Origin: an uncultured delta proteobacterium
GTDB taxonomy: Bacteria > Myxococcota_A > UBA9160 > JAFDET01
Assembly (NCBI GenBank): GCA_947260035.1
Contig: CAMYOO010000003.1
Location: forward strand, 7,831-46,158
DNA length: 38,328 bases
Direction: 5' to 3'
Shown: positions 21,315 to 31,039 of the stretch, piece by piece
Layout: every line of letters begins with the position of its first letter
Position numbering within the stretch: the stretch's first letter is position 1
Made by a program: the position numbers and the translations under genes
Notes under the pieces: generated by a model
Told to the model about the DNA's origin: nothing
Databases searched by the model: none
The model's input: only the letters and a program-made list of their open reading frames with translations

Positions 21315-22274
21315 GTGGCTGGGGACTTTCAACACCGACCGGTAATGCTCGAGGAGGCGCTTTCGCTCCTCGATCCCCAGCCCGGCTCGACGATCATCGA
21401 CGGAACCGTCGGCGGCGGCGGCCACGCGCAAGCCATCCTCGAACGAAACGGACCAGACGGGCGGTTGGTTGGCCTCGATGTGGACGCCGAGGCCCTGGAA
21501 GCCGCACAGAACCGGCTGGGACACTACGGAGACCGGGCGCGGCTGTACCGGGCTTCGTTTCGCGAAATGGAAACCGCGCTCCAAGAGCTCGGAATACAAG
21601 CCGTGGATGGCGCCCTGCTGGATCTGGGCGTCTCCTCGCACCAGTTGAACTCGCCTGAGCGGGGCTTCCGCTTCGGCGCGGAGACGGCGGAATTGACTCC
21701 GCTCGACATGCGCATGGACGACCGCCTGCCCCACAGCGCCGCCGATCTGCTGGCTCGAGCATCGGCGCCCGACCTCGAGCGCTGGTTCCGCGAGTACGCA
21801 GACCTGCCCGGCGCTCGGCGCTTCGCACGCAGCATCGTCGAGGCGCGCCGGCGCGCACCGCTGCGCACCAGCGCCGACCTGCTGACGTTGATCCGCGAGA
21901 GCCGCATCGGCGGAGGCCGACGCCACAATCCCGCCACGCTGGTCTTCCAGGCCCTGCGCATCGCCGTCAACGACGAGCTGGCGGCCCTGGCCGAGGGCAT
22001 CGAGGCCGCGATCCGCGTGCTCGCACCCGGAGGCCGCCTGGTGGTGATCGCCTACCACTCCGCCGAGGACCGCATCGTCAAGAATGCGCTGCGCGAGGCC
22101 GCACGCGGACGCAGCGGCCCGGTCGGCGCCCCCGAGGCCCTGTTCGGCCGCGACGCGCGCCTGCGCGTGCTGACGCGGCGTCCGCTGCGCCCGTCCGAGG
22201 ACGAGCAGCGCGACAACCCGCGCGCTCGCTCGGCGCGCATGCGCGCCGCCGAGCGCCTGGCGGAGGTGGCGTGA
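21315..22274 (+). CDS. rsmH: 16S rRNA (cytosine(1402)-N(4))-methyltransferase
   Basis: A 319-residue SAM-dependent methyltransferase that modifies C1402 in the 30S P site. Signature segments are QHRPVMLEEAL at the N-terminus, IIDGTVGGGGHAQAIL (SAM-binding loop), LVGLDVDAEAL, LLDLGVSSHQLNSPERGF, PLDMRMD and VVIAYHSAEDRIVKN near the end. The small inserted helical domain covers about 105-215. The start is GTG at 21315, the first in-frame start after a TGA at 21279; the Shine-Dalgarno is poor and sits beside a hairpin. It is the second gene of the dcw cluster and overlaps ftsL by four bases. Confidence 0.95.
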   Translation: MAGDFQHRPVMLEEALSLLDPQPGSTIIDGTVGGGGHAQAILERNGPDGRLVGLDVDAEALEAAQNRLGHYGDRARLYRASFREMETALQELGIQAVDGALLDLGVSSHQLNSPERGFRFGAETAELTPLDMRMDDRLPHSAADLLARASAPDLERWFREYADLPGARRFARSIVEARRRAPLRTSADLLTLIRESRIGGGRRHNPATLVFQALRIAVNDELAALAEGIEAAIRVLAPGGRLVVIAYHSAEDRIVKNALREAARGRSGPVGAPEALFGRDARLRVLTRRPLRPSEDEQRDNPRARSARMRAAERLAEVA

Positions 22275-22606
22275 GCGCGCCGGACCGCAGCATGGGGATG
22301 GGCCTGCGGCGCTCGCTCTCGGCGGGCCCGAGCGCGCTGCCCCGGCGAGTGCTCGGCGCCCTGTTCGTGACGATCGTGTTGCTGGCTCTGGGCTTCTCGG
22401 CGCTGCGCGGCCGCATCATCGAGCTGCGCTATCGCGTCGCCGACGTCGTGCGCGAGGAGCGCGACCTGGAAGAGCAGCGCCGCGCCGCCGCCGTGCGCGT
22501 GCGCGAGCTGCGCGACCCGCGGCGCCTGGCCGAGCTGGCCACCGCCCAGGGATTCGCGCGGCCGGAGCGCGTGGTCGATCTGGAGCCGGGGCCGAGCGCG
22601 CGATGA
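22271..22606 (+). CDS. ftsL: Cell division protein FtsL-like
   Basis: A 111-residue bitopic protein with a 26-residue polar, basic N-terminus, one membrane helix (VLGALFVTIVLLALGFSAL, about 27-45) and a periplasmic coiled coil (LRYRVADVVREERDLEEQRR) ending in a short ELRDPRRLAELATAQGF element typical of FtsL/DivIC. FtsL joins FtsB and FtsQ to activate FtsW-FtsI. Sequence identity in this family is low, so the call relies on size, topology and place between rsmH and ftsI. The GTG start overlaps the rsmH stop, and its own stop overlaps the ftsI ATG. No ftsB is in the window. Confidence 0.85.
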   Translation: MSAPDRSMGMGLRRSLSAGPSALPRRVLGALFVTIVLLALGFSALRGRIIELRYRVADVVREERDLEEQRRAAAVRVRELRDPRRLAELATAQGFARPERVVDLEPGPSAR

Positions 22607-24579
22607 GGAGCCCTGCCCTGCGCATCTCGAGGCGTCGCATCGGGATCGCAAGGGCGGTGCTGGTGATCGCTTTCGCGGCGCTCGGCTTCCGAGCCTTCCA
22701 GCTCGCCCTGGATCCGCGCAGCCTGGAGCGCGCCGGCGCCCAGTCCGGAGCGTGGCTGCGCGTCGCCGCGGAACGGGGCCTGATCGTCGACCGCGACGGC
22801 GCCGAGCTGGCCGTCTCGGTGGACGCACCTTCGGTCTACGCGCGTCCCCGCCAGGTGCGCGACCTCGACGCCACGGCCCGCGCGCTGGGGCGCGCCCTGG
22901 GCATGGACCGCCGGGGCCTGGCGACGCGCCTGCAGCGGGATTCGCGCTTCGTGTTCCTCGCCCGCTGGGTCGACCCCAAGAAGGCGGAGCGCGTGCGCAA
23001 GCTGGAGCTGCCGGGGATCGAGATCGCCATGGAGCCCAGGCGTCGTTATCCCCACGGCGAGCTGGCCGCGTCGGTGTTGGGCTTCGCCAACATCGATGCG
23101 CTGGGCGTGCGCGGCATCGAGCAGCAGGAAGACCGTTGGCTGCGCGGCATGCCCCAGATCTACCGGGTCGAGCGCGATGCGCGGGGCGAGCTGCTGGGCA
23201 TCGCCGGCGTAGAGCGTACGGCCGCCGCCGGCGGCGATGTGCAGCTCACCCTGGACGCGGGCTTCCAGGCCGCCACCGAGACCGCCCTCGAGGAGGCGGT
23301 CGCCGAGAGCGGAGCCCAGGGCGGAATCGTGGTGGCGATGGATCCGCACACCGGCGAGATCCTGGCGCTGGCCGAGCGGCCCAGCTTCGACCCCAACCGG
23401 TTCCGCGAGCTCCACTTCCCCCGCACGCGCTCGCGCGCGTTCCAGGATGCCATGGAACCCGGCAGCACGTTCAAGGCCTTCCTGATGGCCGGCGCCCTCG
23501 AGGCAAGCGCCGTGCGGCCCGACGAATGGTTCGAGACCCAGTCGGGCACGTACCGGGTTCCCGGCAAGACCATCACCGACGTGCACCCCCACGGGCCGCT
23601 CCAGCCCGAGGGCATCTTGCGGGTCTCGAGCAACGTCGGCGCCGTGATGGTGGCGGAAGCGCTGGGCGCCGAGCGCCACTTCGAGATTCTGCGCGCCTTC
23701 GGCTTCGGAAGCCCCAGCGGCGGCGGCTTTCCCTTCGAATCGGCCGGCCTGCTGCGTGCGTGGCGCAACTGGCGGCCGGTGGACCACGCCACCGTCGCCT
23801 TCGGTCAGGGCCTCTCGGTGACGGCGATCCAGATGGCCGCAGCGACCTCCGCCCTGGCCAACGGCGGGGTCCTGGTACGACCCCGGCTGGTGGCGGCGCG
23901 GCGCCAGCCCGGCGGCGCCTGGAGCGCCACCCGCCCCGAGCGCGTGCGCCGCGTGATCTCCAGCGAGACCGCGACCCGCGTGGTCGAGATGCTCGAGGGC
24001 GTGGTCAGCACCGAGGGCACGGCCCGGCGCGCCCGGTTGCGCGACGTGCGCGTCGCCGGCAAGACCGGCACGGCCCAGATCCTGGATGCGGAGACGGGAA
24101 CCTACTCCGCGAGCCGCTACCATTCGTGGTTCGTGGGGATGGCGCCGGCCGACGGGCCCCGCATCGTATTGGCGTGCGTCCTCCACGAAGCCAGGCTCGG
24201 CTTCCACCACGGTGGAAGGTCGGCGGCACCGCTGTTTGCGCGGGTCGCCGAGACGTATCTGGCAGGGCTCGGACTCATGCCCGGCCCCGAACCGCGGCGG
24301 CCGGCCCGAGCAACCGCCGTCGTCGCAGCCGCGCCCGCTTCCCCTCGGGCGCAGCCCGCGATCGAGACATTGACCCGCGACGGTCAGAACCTCTTCCTGC
24401 CGGACCTGCGCGGCCTCACGGTCGCGGAGGTGCGCACCATCACCGAGGGAAGCGCCCTCGAGCTGGAAATTGTGGGAAGCGGGCTGGCCGTCGACCAGGA
24501 TCCGGACCCGGGAACCATCCTCGCCGGGGGCCGCAAGCGCGTTCGGGTCCACTTCGTGCACGAGGGAGAAGAAGGCTGA
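22603..24579 (+). CDS. ftsI: Septal transpeptidase FtsI/PBP3 with C-terminal PASTA domain
   Basis: A 658-residue class B penicillin-binding protein. A short cytoplasmic tail and membrane helix (about 14-34) are followed by the dimerisation/pedestal region (RGLIVDRDGAELA) and the transpeptidase domain. Its motifs are SxxK with Ser288 and Lys291 (EPGSTFKAF), SxN at 342-344 (RVSSNVGAV) and KTG at 487-489 (AGKTGTAQ). Residues about 590-655 form one PASTA domain (FLPDLRGLTVAEVRTI, then VDQDPDPGTIL). PASTA domains are common in Gram-positive PBPs and in Spo-type FtsI, and also occur in deltaproteobacterial FtsI; E. coli FtsI lacks it. It works with FtsW in septal peptidoglycan synthesis. The ATG overlaps the ftsL stop. 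Confidence 0.93.
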   Translation: MRSPALRISRRRIGIARAVLVIAFAALGFRAFQLALDPRSLERAGAQSGAWLRVAAERGLIVDRDGAELAVSVDAPSVYARPRQVRDLDATARALGRALGMDRRGLATRLQRDSRFVFLARWVDPKKAERVRKLELPGIEIAMEPRRRYPHGELAASVLGFANIDALGVRGIEQQEDRWLRGMPQIYRVERDARGELLGIAGVERTAAAGGDVQLTLDAGFQAATETALEEAVAESGAQGGIVVAMDPHTGEILALAERPSFDPNRFRELHFPRTRSRAFQDAMEPGSTFKAFLMAGALEASAVRPDEWFETQSGTYRVPGKTITDVHPHGPLQPEGILRVSSNVGAVMVAEALGAERHFEILRAFGFGSPSGGGFPFESAGLLRAWRNWRPVDHATVAFGQGLSVTAIQMAAATSALANGGVLVRPRLVAARRQPGGAWSATRPERVRRVISSETATRVVEMLEGVVSTEGTARRARLRDVRVAGKTGTAQILDAETGTYSASRYHSWFVGMAPADGPRIVLACVLHEARLGFHHGGRSAAPLFARVAETYLAGLGLMPGPEPRRPARATAVVAAAPASPRAQPAIETLTRDGQNLFLPDLRGLTVAEVRTITEGSALELEIVGSGLAVDQDPDPGTILAGGRKRVRVHFVHEGEEG

Positions 24580-26114
24580 TGCGACTGTCGGACCTGCTTG
24601 CCAAGCTGCCGCCCGAGTTCGGGCCGGCACGGGTGCGCGGCGGGGATCCGGTGGTGCGCGGCATCAGCTACGACTCCCGGCGCGTCACCCCCGGCGACCT
24701 GTTCGTCGCCCTGCGCGGCGAAAGCCACGACGGACATGCCTTCCTGGATCAAGCCCTGGGCCTGGGCGCCGCCGCGCTGGCCGTGGAGACCCTGCCCGAG
24801 GCTGTGGAGCCCGGCGACGCCGCGGTGGTCGAGTTCTCCGACACGCGCCGCGCCCTGGCCCCGCTGGCCTGCCGCTTCTTCGGCGAGCCGGCCCAGGAGC
24901 TGCGGCTGGTGGGCGTGACCGGAACGAACGGGAAGACCAGCGTCACCTACCTGATCGAATCGATGCTGCGCGCCGCGGGCTGCCGGCCCGGCCTGATCGG
25001 CACCGTCGAGATCCGCTACGCCCAGGTGCGCGAACGCTCGCTCAACACCACGCCTGAGAGCCTGGACCTGCAGCGCACCCTGCGCGCCATGTGCACGGAG
25101 GGCATGGAAGACGTGGTGATGGAAGTCTCCTCCCACGGCGTGGCCATGGGCCGCATCGACGGCTGCCGCTTCGACGTGGCCGCATTCACCAACCTGACCC
25201 AGGACCACCTGGACTTCCACGGCTCCATGGAGGCCTACTGCGAGGCCAAGGCCGCGTTCTTCCGCCAGGCCCTGAGGCCGGAAGGCGCTGCGGTGCTGAA
25301 CACCGACGACGCCTGGGCGTCGACCATCGCGGCCGCGGCAGCCGAGCGCGGCGCCCGAATCCTGCGCGTGTCGCGCGATGCGGGCAGCGACGCCGACGTG
25401 ACCCTGATCGAGGCGACGCTGTCGCTCCACGAAACGCGGGCGCGCCTGCGGCTTCCCGACGGCGAGATCGACGTGACCCTACCCCTGATCGGGGACTTCA
25501 ACCTGGAGAACCTGCTGGTCGCCGCGGGCTCGGCCCACTGCCTGGGCGTGCCGGTCGCAGCCATTGCCGAAGGCGCAGCCGGCTGCCCCCAGGTCCCGGG
25601 CCGGATCGAACGGGTGGGCGCCGACCTGGCGGGCGCGCCCACGGTACTGGTCGACTACGCGCACACCCCGGACGCGGTGGACAAGCTTCTCAGTACGGTG
25701 CGCCCGCTGACCCGGGGCCGCCTGGTGACGGTCTTCGGCTGCGGCGGCGACCGGGATCGCGCGAAGCGGCCGCTGATGGCCGAGGCCGCCGCGCGCTCGA
25801 GCCACTGCGTGGTGGCCACCAGCGACAACCCGCGCACCGAGGATCCGGCCGCCATCCTGCACGACGTGGAGGCCGGCCTGGGCGGCCTGCGCAAGGTGGA
25901 GCCCGAGGCCCTGGCGCGGAGCGACGGAACCTACGCGGTGGTTGCCGATCGGCGGCGCGCCATCGACCTGGCGGTGGCGGGCGCGGGCCCGGACGACATC
26001 GTGGTCATCGCGGGCAAGGGACACGAGGACTACCAGATCATCGGACTCGAGCGACTGCCCTTCGACGACCGCCTGGAGGCGCGCGCCGCACTGGAAGGGC
26101 GGGAGCCGGCATGA
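24579..26114 (+). CDS. murE: UDP-MurNAc-tripeptide synthetase (meso-DAP type)
   Basis: A 511-residue Mur ligase that adds the third stem residue to UDP-MurNAc-L-Ala-D-Glu. The ATP loop is VTGTNGKT (113-120). The carbamylated Lys is Lys224 in CEAKAAFF. YAHTPDAV and CGGDRDRAKRPLM mark the C-terminal domain. DNPR at 416-419 is the recognised signature for meso-diaminopimelate rather than L-lysine, so the wall is DAP-type. The ATG shares one base with the ftsI stop (TGATG), and the stop overlaps murF by four bases. Length and order of domains are normal. Confidence 0.95.
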   Translation: MRLSDLLAKLPPEFGPARVRGGDPVVRGISYDSRRVTPGDLFVALRGESHDGHAFLDQALGLGAAALAVETLPEAVEPGDAAVVEFSDTRRALAPLACRFFGEPAQELRLVGVTGTNGKTSVTYLIESMLRAAGCRPGLIGTVEIRYAQVRERSLNTTPESLDLQRTLRAMCTEGMEDVVMEVSSHGVAMGRIDGCRFDVAAFTNLTQDHLDFHGSMEAYCEAKAAFFRQALRPEGAAVLNTDDAWASTIAAAAAERGARILRVSRDAGSDADVTLIEATLSLHETRARLRLPDGEIDVTLPLIGDFNLENLLVAAGSAHCLGVPVAAIAEGAAGCPQVPGRIERVGADLAGAPTVLVDYAHTPDAVDKLLSTVRPLTRGRLVTVFGCGGDRDRAKRPLMAEAAARSSHCVVATSDNPRTEDPAAILHDVEAGLGGLRKVEPEALARSDGTYAVVADRRRAIDLAVAGAGPDDIVVIAGKGHEDYQIIGLERLPFDDRLEARAALEGREPA

Positions 26115-27499
26115 GCGCGCACTTCACCGCCGGCGAGGCGCGGGACTGGTGCGGCGGCGACCTACACGGCGACGCCGGCTTCGTTTTCGACGGCGTCTCC
26201 ATCGACACGCGGACGCTGGCGAAGGGCGCCCTCTTCGTGGCGATTCGCGGCCCGCAGCACGACGCCCACGACTACCTGGACCGGGCCCTCGAGGCCGGGG
26301 CCGCCGGGCTGCTGCTGGAACGCGGCCGCGTAGCGCCGAGCGGCGCGCCGTTGTGGATCGCCGCGGACGACAGCACCCAGGCCCTCGGCGCCCTGGCGGC
26401 CGGTCACCGGCGCAGCTTCCACGGCCCGCTCGTCGCCATCACCGGCAGCAACGGCAAGACGACGACCAAGGAGATGTGCGCGGCGATCCTGGAGCGCATC
26501 GGACCCTGCCTGCGCAACCGAGGCAACCTGAACAACCACTACGGGCTGCCGCTCACCTTGCTGGAGCGAACCCCGGAGCACGTCGTGGCCGTGGTGGAGA
26601 TCGGAATGAACCACCGCGGCGAGATCGCGCCGCTGGCCGAGATTGCTCGGCCCGACGTCGGCGTGATCACCAACGTGGGGACGGCCCACCTCGAGCACCT
26701 GGGGTCCCAGGACGAGATCGCCGCCGAGAAGGGCGACCTGCTCGCGGCCCTCCCCGAGAACGGGGTGGCGGTGGTCAACGCCGACGACCCGCGCGCACTC
26801 GGCCAGGCGGCGCGCAGCGACGCCCGCGTGGTCCTGTTCGGCCTGGCGGCCAATGCCGACGTGCGCGCCGAGGACGTGACCTCGCTGGGCGATCGGGGTT
26901 ACCGCTTCACACTGCACACGCCCGAGGGCGCGTGCCCGGTGCAGGTGGCGGGCCTGGGCGACACCACGATCCCGAACGCCCTGGCGGCGGCGGCGGCGGC
27001 GCTGGGCGCCGGCGCCACCCTGGAGCAGGTAGCGGACGGGTTGGCGGCCTATCACCCGATTGGAGGCCGCATGGAGTCGCGCGCGCTGTCCGGCGGGCTG
27101 CACGTGATCGACGACAGCTACAACGCGAATCCCCAGTCCATGGAGGCGGCCCTGCGCAGCCTGGCGCAGCTCAAGGGCGCGCACCGGGCCGTGGCGGTGC
27201 TGGGAGACATGGGCGAGCTGGGCGCCGAGTCCCGACGCGCCCATCGCGGCGCCGGGATGCTCGCTTCCCGGCTCGGCATCGACTTCGTCATCGCCCTGGG
27301 CGAGCACGCCGACGACGTGGCCGGCGGTGCACGCGACGAAGGCCTCGCAGCGGAGCGCATCCACGTCGAGGGCTCCCACGAAGCGGCCGGCCGGCGCGTG
27401 CGCAGCCTGGTGAGCGCCGGCGACTGGGTCCTGGTCAAGGGATCGCGCTCCATGCAGATGGAGCGCGTCGTGCAGGCCCTGGAGGAGGAAACCCCGTGA
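26111..27499 (+). CDS. murF: UDP-MurNAc-tripeptide:D-Ala-D-Ala ligase
   Basis: A 462-residue Mur ligase adding D-Ala-D-Ala to make the UDP-MurNAc-pentapeptide. The ATP loop is TGSNGKTTTK (111-120), RNRGNLNNHYGLPLTLL is the characteristic MurF substrate segment, EIGMNHRGEI follows, and DDSYNANPQSMEAAL is the C-terminal signature. The N-terminal domain starts with the typical GVSIDTRTLAKGALFVAI. ATG overlaps the murE stop, and the stop overlaps the mraY GTG. No ddl is in the window, so the D-Ala-D-Ala supply gene lies elsewhere. Confidence 0.95.
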   Translation: MSAHFTAGEARDWCGGDLHGDAGFVFDGVSIDTRTLAKGALFVAIRGPQHDAHDYLDRALEAGAAGLLLERGRVAPSGAPLWIAADDSTQALGALAAGHRRSFHGPLVAITGSNGKTTTKEMCAAILERIGPCLRNRGNLNNHYGLPLTLLERTPEHVVAVVEIGMNHRGEIAPLAEIARPDVGVITNVGTAHLEHLGSQDEIAAEKGDLLAALPENGVAVVNADDPRALGQAARSDARVVLFGLAANADVRAEDVTSLGDRGYRFTLHTPEGACPVQVAGLGDTTIPNALAAAAAALGAGATLEQVADGLAAYHPIGGRMESRALSGGLHVIDDSYNANPQSMEAALRSLAQLKGAHRAVAVLGDMGELGAESRRAHRGAGMLASRLGIDFVIALGEHADDVAGGARDEGLAAERIHVEGSHEAAGRRVRSLVSAGDWVLVKGSRSMQMERVVQALEEETP

Positions 27500-28569
27500 T
27501 CTATCACCTCCTCTACCCGCTGTCTTCCGACCTCGGAGCGTTCAACGTCGTCCGCTACATCACCTTCCGCACCGGCGCGGCGACGCTGACCGCCCTCTTC
27601 CTGGCCTTCGTGCTGGGGCCGGCGGTGATCCGCAAGCTGGCCAGCCTGCGGGTGGGTCAGCCGATCCGCGAGATCGGCCCGGCCCATCAGGACAAGGCCG
27701 GCACGCCGACCATGGGCGGCCTGCTGATCCTGCTCTCGCTGGTGGTGTCGGTGCTGCTGTGGTCCGAGCTCGACAACCGGTTGGTCTGGATCGTCCTGGG
27801 CGTGACCGTGGGCTACGGGATCCTGGGCTTCGTCGACGACTACCGCAAAGTCACCCAGGGAAGCAGCGCCGGACTCGCCGGCCGCTGGAAGATGTTCTGG
27901 CAGACCCTGATCGCGCTGGCGGTCGCCGTGGCCATCTATCTGGACCCGAGCTTCGACAAGGAGCTGGCCGTCCCGTTCATCAAGGACTTCCACCCGAACC
28001 TGGGGCTTCTCTACATCCCCATCGCCGTCTTCATCATCGTCGGCGCCAGCAACGCCGTGAACCTGACCGACGGTCTGGACGGACTGGCCATCGGGCCCGT
28101 GATGATCGCCGCCGGCGCATTCACCTTCCTGGCGTACTGCGCCGGGCACGCCGGCATCTCCGATTACCTGGGGATCAAGGGCGTGCCGGGAAGCGGACAG
28201 CTCGCCATCTTCTGCGGCGCGCTGCTGGGCGGCGGCCTGGGCTTCCTGTGGTTCAACACCTACCCCGCGCAGCTCTTCATGGGTGACGTCGGCGCGCTGG
28301 CGCTGGGCGGCGCCCTGGGCACCATCGCCGTCGTCATCCGCCAGGAGATCCTGCTGGGCCTGATCGGCGGCATCTTCGTCGTGGAAGCGCTGTCGGTGAT
28401 GATCCAGGTCCTCTGGTTCAAGCTCACCGGGAAGCGCGTCTTCCTGATGGCGCCCATCCACCACCACTTCGAACAGCTCGGCTGGCCGGAGCAGCAGATC
28501 GTGGTCCGCTTCTGGATCGTCTCGATCGTGCTCGCGCTGGTCGCGCTGTCGTCCCTGAAGCTGAGATGA
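27496..28569 (+). CDS. mraY: Phospho-N-acetylmuramoyl-pentapeptide transferase
   Basis: A 357-residue inner-membrane enzyme that transfers phospho-MurNAc-pentapeptide to undecaprenyl phosphate, forming lipid I. About ten membrane helices are visible. Catalytic landmarks are present: KAGTPTMGGLL, the Asp pair in GFVDDYRKV, NLTDGLDGLA, FMGDVGALALGG and the HHH motif in APIHHHFEQLGW. The GTG start follows GGAGGAGG at a good distance and overlaps the murF stop. Its stop overlaps murD. The N-terminus fits the usual two-strand cap before the first helix. Confidence 0.96.
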   Translation: MIYHLLYPLSSDLGAFNVVRYITFRTGAATLTALFLAFVLGPAVIRKLASLRVGQPIREIGPAHQDKAGTPTMGGLLILLSLVVSVLLWSELDNRLVWIVLGVTVGYGILGFVDDYRKVTQGSSAGLAGRWKMFWQTLIALAVAVAIYLDPSFDKELAVPFIKDFHPNLGLLYIPIAVFIIVGASNAVNLTDGLDGLAIGPVMIAAGAFTFLAYCAGHAGISDYLGIKGVPGSGQLAIFCGALLGGGLGFLWFNTYPAQLFMGDVGALALGGALGTIAVVIRQEILLGLIGGIFVVEALSVMIQVLWFKLTGKRVFLMAPIHHHFEQLGWPEQQIVVRFWIVSIVLALVALSSLKLR

Positions 28570-29897
28570 GCATGGAACTCGCCGGACGCAAGGTGCTGGT
28601 GTTGGGGCTCGGGATTTCGGGCCGCAGTGCGGCCGCATTCTGTGCGGCGCGCGGCGCTTCCGTGGTGGCGGCCGACGAGCGCACCGCCGAGGAGCTCCCC
28701 GCCCTGGACTCCATCGAAGCCGCCGTCGAGCTGCGCTGCGGCATGCCGTTGCCCGACCCCGCCGACTTCGACCTGGTGGTTCCGAGCCCCGGCGTTCCGC
28801 CGGCGCGCTACGCCGAGCGAGCCCGCCAGGTGGCAGGCGACGTGGAGCTGGCGGGTCACTTCCTGGCGGCGCCGATCGTGGCCGTCACCGGCACCAATGG
28901 GAAGTCGACGGTGACCTGCCTGGTGGAAGCCATGCTGCGCGCCTGCGGGCTGCGCGCGGAAGCCGCCGGCAACCTGGGCCGCCCTGCCCTGGATCTGGTC
29001 GGTCGGCCCTTGGACGCCGCCGTGATCGAGGTCTCCTCCTTCCAGCTCGAGACCACCCAACGCTTCGCACCGCGGGTGGCGATGATCCTGAACCTGTCGC
29101 CGGATCACCTGGACCGCCACGGCAGCTTCGAGGCGTACCGGGATGCCAAGGCGCGAGTTTTCGCCAACCAGACCGCCGAGGACGCGGCCATCCTGTTCCG
29201 CGACGATCCCGCGGTCTGGTCGCTGGCCGAGCGCTGCGCCGGTCGTGTGTTCGCGTTCGGCCGCAGCGGCCCCTACGAGCGCGGCGCCTGGCTCGATGCG
29301 GGATCCATCGTTCTTCGCGACGACGGACGCGAGCTGCGCGCCCCGCTCGACGGTTCGAACCTGGGCGGCGCCGATCGCCTCAACGCAGCCGCCGCCCTGG
29401 CCGCCAGCGTCGCGCTCGGTGCGGATCCCCGGCGCGCTGTCACCGGGCTGGCCGACTTCCACCTGCTGCCGCACCGCTGCGAACCGGTGGGCCTGGTGGA
29501 TGGAGTCCATTTCGTGAACGACTCCAAGGCCACCAACCCGGGCGCGGCGTGCGCGGCCCTGCAGCGCTTCGCGGCGCCGATCGTCTGGATCGCCGGCGGA
29601 CGCGACAAGGGCCTGGACTTCGCGCCCCTGGCCGACGCCGCGCGAGGCCGTGTGCGCACAGCCCTGCTGGTGGGCGAAGCCTCCGAGAGCTTGGAGCGCG
29701 CGCTGGGCGACGCGGTCGTCAGCGAGCGCGTCGGCGACGTCGAGACGGCGGTGCAGCGAGCCGCGCAGCTGGCGGAGCCCGGGGACGTGGTGCTGCTGTC
29801 GCCGGCGTGCGCCAGCTTCGACCAGTTCCGCAGCTTCGAGGAGCGCGGCGAGCACTTCCGCCGCGCCGTGACGAACCTGACCGGAGACGGGCGATGA
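28566..29897 (+). CDS. murD: UDP-MurNAc-L-Ala:D-Glu ligase
   Basis: A 443-residue Mur ligase that adds D-Glu to UDP-MurNAc-L-Ala. The N-terminal Rossmann-like start is VLVLGLGISGRSAAAF, the ATP loop is VTGTNGKST (about 107-115), EVSSFQLETT is the MurD-specific segment, and NLSPDHLDRHGSFEAY with the following Lys marks the metal/carbamate site. VHFVNDSKATNPGA and IAGGRDKG in the C-terminal domain are also MurD hallmarks. Start and stop overlap mraY and ftsW by four bases each. Confidence 0.96.
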   Translation: MSMELAGRKVLVLGLGISGRSAAAFCAARGASVVAADERTAEELPALDSIEAAVELRCGMPLPDPADFDLVVPSPGVPPARYAERARQVAGDVELAGHFLAAPIVAVTGTNGKSTVTCLVEAMLRACGLRAEAAGNLGRPALDLVGRPLDAAVIEVSSFQLETTQRFAPRVAMILNLSPDHLDRHGSFEAYRDAKARVFANQTAEDAAILFRDDPAVWSLAERCAGRVFAFGRSGPYERGAWLDAGSIVLRDDGRELRAPLDGSNLGGADRLNAAAALAASVALGADPRRAVTGLADFHLLPHRCEPVGLVDGVHFVNDSKATNPGAACAALQRFAAPIVWIAGGRDKGLDFAPLADAARGRVRTALLVGEASESLERALGDAVVSERVGDVETAVQRAAQLAEPGDVVLLSPACASFDQFRSFEERGEHFRRAVTNLTGDGR

Positions 29898-31039
29898 CCG
29901 GCGACAGCGTCGAACAGACGCGCGCGGGCAGGGTCCCGGCCCCCGACGCCGCCCTGGTCACGGCGGTGGCGCTGCTCAGCGGGTGCAGCCTGGTGATGAT
30001 CCACAGCACCACGGCGCCCATGGCCGGCGAGGGCGTGCTCGGCGTCTCCCCGCACTTCCTGCGCCATTCGGCGGCGTTGATCCTGGGCGCGATCGGCGGC
30101 CTGGCCGTCTCGCGCCTGCCCCTGGTGCTGTGGCGGCGGCTGGCGCTGCCCATGTGGCTGGCCACGGTGGTGTTGCTGCTGGCGACGCTCTTCTTCGGCG
30201 TCACGGTGAACGGCGCCCAGCGTTGGCTGGAGGTTCCCGGGCTGGGGCTGCGCTTCCAGCCCGCCGAAGCCGCCAAGCTGGCGACCGTGCTGGCGGTGGC
30301 CGCCCTGGTGTCGCGCGGAGACACCCGGCCCAACTCGCCCGCGCGGCTGTGGGCGCCGACCTTGCTGGCCCTGATTCCCGCCGCATTGCTCGTCGCACAG
30401 CCCGACCTGGGCAACGCCGTGGTGCTGCTGCTGCTGGCGGGCGCGATCCTGTTCGTGGCGGGAGCCCCGGTGCGCGTCTTCGCCATGCCCGCACTGCTGG
30501 GCGTTGTGGGCCTCGGCGCCTACGTGGCCACACAGACCTACGCCTGGAACCGGCTGACCGGATTCCTGGATCCCTGGGCGCGAGCCGACGCCGAGGGGTT
30601 CCAGCTCGTACAGTCGTTCGTGGGCTTCGCCCGCGGCGGCTTGACGGGTGTGGGCATCGGCGACGGGCGCCAGAAGCTCTTCTACCTGCCGGAGGCCCAC
30701 ACGGACTTCATCCTGTCCGTGATCGCCGAAGAGGCCGGCCTGCTGGGCGTCCTGGTGGTGCTGGGCGCCTTCGTCGCCTTCGCGCTCGCCGGGCTCCAGA
30801 TCGCACGCAACGCACGCAACCGCTTCGCGCTGCTGGTGGGCTTCGGCGCCACCCTGGTCGTGGCGCTTCCCGCCGCCCTCAACGTGGCGGTGGTCACGGG
30901 CAGCATCCCGCCCAAGGGCTTGCCCCTGCCCTTCGTGTCCTACGGCCGCACGGCCATCATGGCGGCCTTCTTTGCCGCGGGACTGCTGATCGCGGTGGCC
31001 CGGCAGGCGCCCGCGCCGGCCGAGAGGTTCCGGCGATGA
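29894..31039 (+). CDS. ftsW: Septal peptidoglycan polymerase FtsW
   Basis: A 381-residue SEDS-family glycosyltransferase with about ten membrane helices. Conserved segments include NGAQRWLEVPGLGLRFQPAE, the loop QLVQSFVGFARGGLTGVGIG, KLFYLPEAHTDFILSVIAEE carrying the residues essential in SEDS proteins, and the C-terminal GLPLPFVSYGRTA. It polymerises septal glycan together with FtsI. RodA is the main alternative, but the dcw position and the FtsI partner favour FtsW. ATG overlaps the murD stop, and the stop overlaps murG. Confidence 0.94.
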   Translation: MTGDSVEQTRAGRVPAPDAALVTAVALLSGCSLVMIHSTTAPMAGEGVLGVSPHFLRHSAALILGAIGGLAVSRLPLVLWRRLALPMWLATVVLLLATLFFGVTVNGAQRWLEVPGLGLRFQPAEAAKLATVLAVAALVSRGDTRPNSPARLWAPTLLALIPAALLVAQPDLGNAVVLLLLAGAILFVAGAPVRVFAMPALLGVVGLGAYVATQTYAWNRLTGFLDPWARADAEGFQLVQSFVGFARGGLTGVGIGDGRQKLFYLPEAHTDFILSVIAEEAGLLGVLVVLGAFVAFALAGLQIARNARNRFALLVGFGATLVVALPAALNVAVVTGSIPPKGLPLPFVSYGRTAIMAAFFAAGLLIAVARQAPAPAERFRR